Below are positions 59,114 to 64,000 of a stretch of 64,000 bases of DNA, piece after piece. The stretch's first letter is position 1. Each line of letters starts with the position of its first letter. Under the pieces are notes generated by a model, which did no database searches, was not told where the DNA came from, and was given only the letters and a program-made list of their open reading frames with translations. Origin of the DNA: Pseudomonas ovata (GTDB lineage Bacteria > Pseudomonadota > Gammaproteobacteria > Pseudomonadales > Pseudomonadaceae); contig NZ_QFFU01000003.1 of NCBI RefSeq assembly GCF_003131185.1, forward strand, positions 248,001 through 312,000. The letters are read 5' to 3'. Position numbers and translations under genes: made by a program.

Positions 59114-60172
59114 TTACCAGCGAAAGTATAACTGGGGGGCATTGGCCGGCGCGGGCGCCGGTGCAGCGGTATCTGATGGTGATGCGGGCGCGTTTACCGG
59201 CCCGCTCGCCTGGACCGGCAGCGCCTCGCTGGCCGGGACTTCCTGCAAGCGGGCCAAGGCCAGTTGCGAACGGACCTGCTCGGCACTGGCACTGACGTCG
59301 AACGTCAACCGGTCGCCCTCGACCAGCGCCAGGCGCCCACCAAAGGGGTCGAGCAAGCGTTGCAGCTCGGCATAACGCTCCAGCGTCGAGCCCTGGAACT
59401 GCACCTGCAAGGCGCTGGCGACCGCGCCTGGCTTGATGGCAAAGCGCGGCGCCAGGCGCTCGCTGACTGCCAGCATCACGGCATCGGCCAAGGCTTCGAC
59501 GCTCGCCCCGCCGGCCTTGCCCTGCTCCCGGGTATCGCCCAGCCACAGACGCCAGGTGCCTTGCCACTGCCCACTCTCTTCACGGGCATGCACGGCCAGG
59601 ATCGCGTCGGTGCCGTAGCGCTCGGAAGCCTGCTTGATGTCAACGCCGTCCTTGTCGGCCAGGTGCTCGGCGGTGCCCACGCCCTGCTCGCCCAGGTCGG
59701 CCAGCGGCAGGTGCAAGGGCAGGCCGCGATGCTCGGCGGCGCGGCGCAGCGGTTCGGCGGCGCCCTGGCCGTCGCCAACCAGGTTGGAACCTTCGACGGA
59801 ATCGATCAGCCACCAGCCCAGAATGCTGGGCCGGTTGCTGCCCCAGATCGGCAGCCCGGCCTGACGCAAGGCGCGGTCGGTGCTGGCCGGGTCGAAATCC
59901 ACCAGCAGCTTCTCCGGCGGCCCCGCTTCATAGCCGTACTGGCTGATGATCTGTTGAGGGTTCTTGCGCACCTCGGCCAGCGGCGCCTTGGCATTGCCGG
60001 TCAGGCGCTGCACCAGGGTCTGCACCGCCGCCTGGGTGGCACGGTCGCGCTCGTCGGGCGCCTGGCTGGCCACCGGCTCACGCACTTGATAAAGGTTGGT
60101 CACGGTCTGCGCGAGCGTCGGCAGGCTTGCCAGGCTCAGGCAGCCAAGAAGAAGGTAGCTGGAAAGACGCAT
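59114..60172 (-). CDS. exported DUF2066 protein
   Basis: A 352-residue protein with a signal peptide (MRLSSYLLLGCLSLASLPTLA). DUF2066 covers about 25-260 (LYQVREPVASQAPDERDRATQAAVQTLVQRLTG, ILGWWLID). The C-terminus is Ala/Pro-rich (about 320-345). Function unknown; in Pseudomonas the gene is regularly divergent from purM, as here. ATG 60172 with GGGAAC upstream; the longer frame begins in a Cys-rich stretch and is rejected. Confidence 0.9.
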   Translation of the reverse strand: MRLSSYLLLGCLSLASLPTLAQTVTNLYQVREPVASQAPDERDRATQAAVQTLVQRLTGNAKAPLAEVRKNPQQIISQYGYEAGPPEKLLVDFDPASTDRALRQAGLPIWGSNRPSILGWWLIDSVEGSNLVGDGQGAAEPLRRAAEHRGLPLHLPLADLGEQGVGTAEHLADKDGVDIKQASERYGTDAILAVHAREESGQWQGTWRLWLGDTREQGKAGGASVEALADAVMLAVSERLAPRFAIKPGAVASALQVQFQGSTLERYAELQRLLDPFGGRLALVEGDRLTFDVSASAEQVRSQLALARLQEVPASEALPVQASGPVNAPASPSDTAAPAPAPANAPQLYFRW

Positions 60173-60336
60173 GGGGCAGTTCCCGAACGGAAGATGGCAG
60201 CAGTCAATACGAGGCTTGAGACAACAACAAAGCCTCAATCATTCACATCAAGGGCGTTATTGTACAGGTCGACGCCTTAACCGAACCTGAGCACCGGCAC
60301 CACTCGGCCCCAAGGATGGCCCCGGCGCGGCAAGCC

Positions 60337-60345
60337 TGCTAAAAT
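60337..60345 (+). promoter_or_regulatory. candidate extended -10 element for purM
   Basis: TGC-TAAAAT on the plus strand, about 115 bp before the purM ATG. No good -35 at the usual distance, which is common for TGn promoters. A GCATGCATGCATG run follows in the leader (about 60388-60400). Confidence 0.4.
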
Positions 60346-60459
60346 CGCGCGCCTTCACAGACCGAAAATGGCACCGACTCCGGTACGGCATGCATGCATG
60401 TGCAAAACCTGGGTGTCGCGGTCGATCCTCCGAATCCCCCTGAAGGCCTGGATTTTTTT

Positions 60460-61518
60460 ATGAGCAAGCAACCCTCCATCAGCTACAAAGACGCCGGTGT
60501 AGACATCGACGCCGGTGAAGCATTGGTCCAACGCATCAAAGGCGTGGCCAAGCGGACCGCGCGCCCCGAGGTCATGGGCGGTCTGGGAGGTTTCGGCGCG
60601 CTTTGCGAAATCCCGGCCGGCTACAAACAGCCCGTGCTGGTTTCCGGCACCGACGGTGTAGGCACCAAGCTGCGCCTGGCGCTGAACCTGAACAAGCACG
60701 ACACCATCGGCATCGACCTGGTGGCCATGTGCGTCAACGACCTGGTGGTCTGTGGCGCCGAGCCATTGTTCTTCCTCGACTACTACGCCACCGGCAAGCT
60801 CAATGTCGACACCGCCGCTCAGGTGGTGACCGGCATCGGCGCCGGCTGTGAACTGGCCGGCTGCTCGCTGGTGGGCGGCGAGACCGCCGAAATGCCCGGC
60901 ATGTACGAAGGCGAAGACTACGACCTGGCCGGCTTCTGCGTCGGCGTGGTGGAAAAGGCCGAGATCATCGACGGCTCCAAAGTGGCCAGCGGTGACGCCC
61001 TGATCGCCCTGCCGTCGTCGGGCCCGCACTCCAACGGTTACTCGCTGATCCGCAAGATCATCGAAGTGGCCGGTGCCGACATCGAGAACATCCAGCTCGA
61101 TGGCAAGCCGCTGACCGAACTGCTGATGGCCCCGACGCGCATCTACGTCAAGCCACTGCTCAAGCTGATCAAGGACACCGGCGCGGTCAAGGCCATGGCC
61201 CACATCACCGGTGGCGGCCTGCTGGACAACATCCCGCGCGTGCTGCCTGAAGGCGCCCAGGCCGTGGTCGACGTGGCCAGCTGGCAGCGTCCGGCGGTCT
61301 TCGACTGGCTGCAGCAGCAGGGCAACGTCGAAGAACACGAAATGCACCGCGTCCTGAACTGCGGCGTGGGCATGGTCATCTGTGTGGCCCAGGAGCACGT
61401 CGAGCAGGCGCTGAACGTACTGCGCGAGGCCGGCGAGCAGCCATGGGTGATCGGCCAGATCGCCACGGCCGCCGAAGGCGCGGCCCAGGTCGAGCTGAAA
61501 AACCTCAAGGCACATTGA
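60460..61518 (+). CDS. purM: phosphoribosylformylglycinamidine cyclo-ligase
   Basis: Forms aminoimidazole ribotide, step five of purine synthesis; 352 residues from ATG 60460. [30 protein letters not shown] (ATP site) and [11 protein letters not shown] are diagnostic. The reading frame is open upstream to 60394, but the family starts at [13 protein letters not shown]. Its stop shares one base with the purN start (TGATG). Confidence 0.97.
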   Translation: MSKQPSISYKDAGVDIDAGEALVQRIKGVAKRTARPEVMGGLGGFGALCEIPAGYKQPVLVSGTDGVGTKLRLALNLNKHDTIGIDLVAMCVNDLVVCGAEPLFFLDYYATGKLNVDTAAQVVTGIGAGCELAGCSLVGGETAEMPGMYEGEDYDLAGFCVGVVEKAEIIDGSKVASGDALIALPSSGPHSNGYSLIRKIIEVAGADIENIQLDGKPLTELLMAPTRIYVKPLLKLIKDTGAVKAMAHITGGGLLDNIPRVLPEGAQAVVDVASWQRPAVFDWLQQQGNVEEHEMHRVLNCGVGMVICVAQEHVEQALNVLREAGEQPWVIGQIATAAEGAAQVELKNLKAH

Positions 61519-62180
61519 TGCCAGCGTCGAGTCCAGTGGCGCGCAATGTCGTGGTGTTGCTGTCCGGTAGCGGCAGCAACCTGCAAGCGATGATCGACCA
61601 GTTCAGTGAGGCCGGCAGCCCGGCGCGCATCGTCGCGGTGATTTCCAACCGCGCCGATGCCTTCGGCCTGCAACGGGCCAGGGACGCGGGTATCAGCACC
61701 CGTGTCCTGGACCACAAGGGTTTCGCGGGCCGCGAGGCCTTCGACGCCGCCCTGGCCGAACTGATCGACGGTTTCGCGCCGGACCTGGTCGTGCTGGCCG
61801 GGTTCATGCGCATCCTCAGTGGCGATTTCGTGCGCCACTACCAGGGTCGCCTGCTCAACATCCACCCCTCGCTGCTGCCCCTCTACAAGGGCTTGCACAC
61901 GCATCAAAGGGCGCTGGAGGCTGGTGATACCGAGCATGGCTGCAGCGTGCACTTCGTCACCGAGGAACTCGATGGCGGACCGCTGGTCGTACAGTCGGTG
62001 GTTTCGGTAGAGTTGCACGACTCCCCTGAAACCCTGGCGCAGCGTGTCCATGCCCAGGAACACCGGATTTACCCATTGGCCATCCGCTGGTTCGTCGAAG
62101 ACCGTCTGCGTCTTGACGAACAAGGCGCTTCCCTCGATGGCCAGTTGCTCCCGGCCAGCGGCCATCTGATTCGAAACTAG
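61518..62180 (+). CDS. purN: phosphoribosylglycinamide formyltransferase
   Basis: Folate-dependent transformylase, step three of purine synthesis; 220 residues from ATG 61518. LLSGSGSNLQAMID binds the phosphate; the catalytic trio sits in LNIHPSLLPLYKG (Asn, His) and VTEELDGGPLV (Asp). Directly follows purM. Confidence 0.97.
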   Translation: MPASSPVARNVVVLLSGSGSNLQAMIDQFSEAGSPARIVAVISNRADAFGLQRARDAGISTRVLDHKGFAGREAFDAALAELIDGFAPDLVVLAGFMRILSGDFVRHYQGRLLNIHPSLLPLYKGLHTHQRALEAGDTEHGCSVHFVTEELDGGPLVVQSVVSVELHDSPETLAQRVHAQEHRIYPLAIRWFVEDRLRLDEQGASLDGQLLPASGHLIRN

Positions 62181-62188
62181 GAGATTCC

Positions 62189-62902
62189 ATGCGTCGTGCC
62201 TTGCTCTTCGCTGCTGCTTTGCTTGCCCTGCCCGCCAGCCAGGCAGCCGAACTTCAGCCCTTCTCCGCCAGCTACACCGCCGACTGGAAGCAGCTGCCCA
62301 TGAGCGGCACCGCCGAGCGCAGCCTGAAAGCCGGTGCCGATGGCGTCTGGAATCTCGATTTCAAGGCGTCGATGGTCATTGCCAGCCTGTCCGAGTCGAG
62401 CACTTTGAAGGTCGATAAAGATGTCATGGTGCCGCTGACCTACAACTTCGAACGCAGCGGCCTGGGCAAGTCCAAGAAGGTCGACCTGGTGTTCGACTGG
62501 TCGACCAAGTTCGTCACCGGCTCCGACCGCAGCGATGCCGTCAAACTGCCGATCAACCGCGGCGTGCTCGACAAGTCCACCTATCAACTGGCCTTGCAGC
62601 ACGACGTGGCCGCCGGCAAGAAAAGCATGAGCTACCAGGTGGTCGACGGCGACGAACTGGACACCTATGACTTCCGCGTCCTGGGGTCTGAAAAGGTCAG
62701 CACCAAGGCCGGCCAGATCGATGCCATCAAGGTCGAGCGCGTGCGCGACCCGACGCAGAGCAAACGCACCACCGTGCTCTGGTTTGCCAAGGACTGGGAT
62801 TACCTGCTGGTGCGCCTGCAACAGGTCGAAACCGACGGCAAGGAGTACAACATCATGCTCCAGGACGGTACGGTCAACGGTAAGACCGTCAAGGGCAGCT
62901 AA
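62189..62902 (+). CDS. exported DUF3108 protein
   Basis: A 237-residue secreted protein with a signal peptide (MRRALLFAAALLALPASQA). The DUF3108 core (about 22-225) starts LQPFSASYTADWKQLPMSGTAERSL, a beta-sheet-rich domain of unknown role, probably periplasmic. It is 8 bp after purN and a strong terminator follows, so it ends the purM-purN transcript. Confidence 0.88.
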   Translation: MRRALLFAAALLALPASQAAELQPFSASYTADWKQLPMSGTAERSLKAGADGVWNLDFKASMVIASLSESSTLKVDKDVMVPLTYNFERSGLGKSKKVDLVFDWSTKFVTGSDRSDAVKLPINRGVLDKSTYQLALQHDVAAGKKSMSYQVVDGDELDTYDFRVLGSEKVSTKAGQIDAIKVERVRDPTQSKRTTVLWFAKDWDYLLVRLQQVETDGKEYNIMLQDGTVNGKTVKGS

Positions 62903-62921
62903 GCGCCAGGCCTGCGACAGC

Positions 62922-62957
62922 AAAAAGCCCCGGCTCGCGAGAACCGGGGCTTTTTTT
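62922..62957 (+). terminator. rho-independent terminator of the purM-purN operon
   Basis: GCCCCGG/CCGGGGC stem with a ten-base loop, preceded by A5 and followed by T7 on the plus strand. Confidence 0.95.
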
Positions 62958-63169
62958 CGCCGGCAAAAAGTGCCGGACGCTTACATGAAAAATGCTTCAT
63001 GAAACATTAAGAAACAATCAAATCCTTATAAATCAATAGCTTGAATAATTTTCAGGATAGTTCAGCCACATATTGCCCTGCACAAGGGCTTTACTTAGGA
63101 AGCTAACAAAACCTATAAAGAAGGCCTGCGACAGATCGCCGCAGTTTCCAGATTCAGGAGCTGAACGAC

Positions 63170-63349
63170 ATGACTGTAAAAGTGACCGAGCGCGACGATG
63201 CCCACCTTTCCCATGAAACCGTAGCCCACGGCATTCACGTCTGGGACGTCTACCAGCAGGATCAACTGGTCGGCATGTTCCATGACGAGTCCGATGCCCA
63301 GCGCTACAAGGCCGAGCTCGAAGAACAGGAAAATCGCAGAGGCCACTGA
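63170..63349 (+). CDS. conserved 59-residue hypothetical protein
   Basis: Starts at ATG 63170 with AGGAG nine bases before it and ends at TGA 63349, just ahead of a strong terminator. The protein is acidic and His-rich: MTVKVTERDDAHLSHETVAHG, HVWDVYQQDQLVGMFHDESDAQRYKAEL. No signal or membrane segment. I recall similar tiny proteins in other Pseudomonas but no function. It is preceded by about 200 bp of AT-rich leader (62958-63169). Confidence 0.75.
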   Translation: MTVKVTERDDAHLSHETVAHGIHVWDVYQQDQLVGMFHDESDAQRYKAELEEQENRRGH

Positions 63350-63362
63350 GCCTGATCTCTTG

Positions 63363-63397
63363 AAAGACAAAACCCGCCTTGAGCGGGTTTTGTCTTT
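63363..63397. terminator. bidirectional terminator
   Basis: Exact 15-base arms AAAGACAAAACCCGC and complement around CTTGA, with A/T tracts within both arms. It serves the small plus-strand gene and the convergent DUF2058 gene. Confidence 0.93.
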
Positions 63398-63421
63398 GCG
63401 TTGATCAGCCGATGAAGAGGC

Positions 63422-63961
63422 TTACCACATCAGGTCATCAGGGATCTGATAGGCCGCATACGGGTCGTCGGCATCCGGTGCTTCGGTCGGGGTATTGAGC
63501 AACACGATACGGCGCGGGTCGCGCTCCTGGATCTTCAGGGCCGGCTCGCGCGGGATGATCTCGTAGCCCCCACCATGGTGCACGATCGCCAGCGAGCCGC
63601 TGCTGAGCTTGTTGCGCACCAGCGCATTGACCGGGATGCGCTTGACCTTCTTGTCGTCGACAAAGTTGTAATAGTCTTCAGTGGTCAGCTTGGGAATGCG
63701 TGACACTTCGATCAGTTGCTTGACCTGCGCGGCACGGGCCTTGGCTTCGGCCTTTTCCTGCTGCTGGCGATTGAGCTCCTGGTCACGCCTGGCCTTTTCG
63801 GCCATCGCTTCCTGGGCGGCACGCTTTTGCGAGTCGTCGGCCTCGATCTGGCCCTTGTGCACCAGGCGCTGTTCTTTCTGCTTGGCTTTACCGGCCTGCT
63901 TGGCCTGCTTTTCGTTGACCAGACCTGCCTTGAGCAACTGGTCGCGTAGGGAAAGGCTCAT
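63422..63961 (-). CDS. DUF2058 protein
   Basis: A 179-residue highly charged protein. N-terminal half (1-85) is Lys/Glu/Gln-rich and helical (SLRDQLLKAGLVNEKQAKQAGK...), likely coiled coil or RNA binding in appearance; the C-terminal half has the compact DUF2058 domain (about 90-155, YYNFVDDKKVKRIPVN and LAIVHHGGGYEIIP). Related to E. coli YaiL; function unknown. Confidence 0.88.
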   Translation of the reverse strand: MSLSLRDQLLKAGLVNEKQAKQAGKAKQKEQRLVHKGQIEADDSQKRAAQEAMAEKARRDQELNRQQQEKAEAKARAAQVKQLIEVSRIPKLTTEDYYNFVDDKKVKRIPVNALVRNKLSSGSLAIVHHGGGYEIIPREPALKIQERDPRRIVLLNTPTEAPDADDPYAAYQIPDDLMW

Positions 63962-64000
63962 TGTCTACTCGCTTATTCGATTTCACGCACCACACCACAC

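Overview
The window is chromosomal DNA of a Pseudomonas, most likely from the fluorescens/putida side of the genus. Support comes from the fused TyrA-AroA enzyme, the order ihfB-rpsA-cmk-tyrA/aroA-pheA-serC-gyrA-mtnA-mtaD-ubiG-mupP (which I recall as the P. aeruginosa PA3161-PA3173 order), GyrA with Thr83/Asp87, an undA gene, and uniformly high GC. Genes sit close together with many 1-8 bp overlaps. I see no tRNA, rRNA, CRISPR array or insertion sequence.

Layout. (1) 1-5.7 kb: a beta-ketoacyl-ACP synthase II cut by the window edge, behind an operator-like promoter; then a ComEA-like protein and wbpM-wbpL-wbpV, which together would make and transfer the first sugar of an O-antigen. (2) 5.7-8.5 kb: where Pseudomonas normally carries its O-antigen cluster (between ihfB and wbpM) there is only one metallo-beta-lactamase/beta-CASP RNase-like gene between long non-coding flanks. 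(3) 7.9-23.7 kb: housekeeping block for nucleoid (IHF), translation (S1), CMP kinase, aromatic amino acids, serine, gyrase, methylthioadenosine salvage, ubiquinone and peptidoglycan recycling. (4) 23.9-28.1 kb: a diguanylate cyclase facing an operon of a membrane GGDEF-EAL protein and UndA, the diiron enzyme that makes 1-undecene from lauric acid. (5) 28.2-36.6 kb: ABC exporter, DsbA-like protein, tRNA hydroxylase TrhO, BolA-like protein, FumC, quinone reductase, EamA transporter, tRNA acp3U transferase. (6) 36.8-42.3 kb, the most accessory-looking part: an acyl-carrier-like protein without its serine, a 40-residue PA1414-type protein, RmuC, a long AT-rich gap, a small conserved protein, a degenerate phage lysozyme-like protein and a FadL porin. 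(7) 42.3-44.3 kb: periplasmic glutathione peroxidase and an MFS carrier coupled to a tiny membrane protein. (8) 44.4-53.5 kb: a ten-gene cobalamin operon behind a clear cobalamin riboswitch. (9) 53.6-64 kb: a PQQ-type sugar dehydrogenase lipoprotein, two NlpC/P60 lipoproteins, a sirtuin, Hda, a PerM-type membrane protein, a DUF2066 protein, purM-purN, and small conserved proteins separated by strong terminators.

How the genes work together. WbpM, WbpV and WbpL form one pathway to an undecaprenyl-linked 6-deoxy-HexNAc. MtaD and MtnA are successive parts of methylthioadenosine salvage, transcribed divergently. The cobalamin operon covers corrin adenylation, amidation, lower-ligand synthesis and nucleotide-loop assembly, and would be shut off by the vitamin itself. 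The undA operon ties a volatile hydrocarbon product to a c-di-GMP enzyme. All function calls rest on reading motifs and remembered families; no database search was possible.
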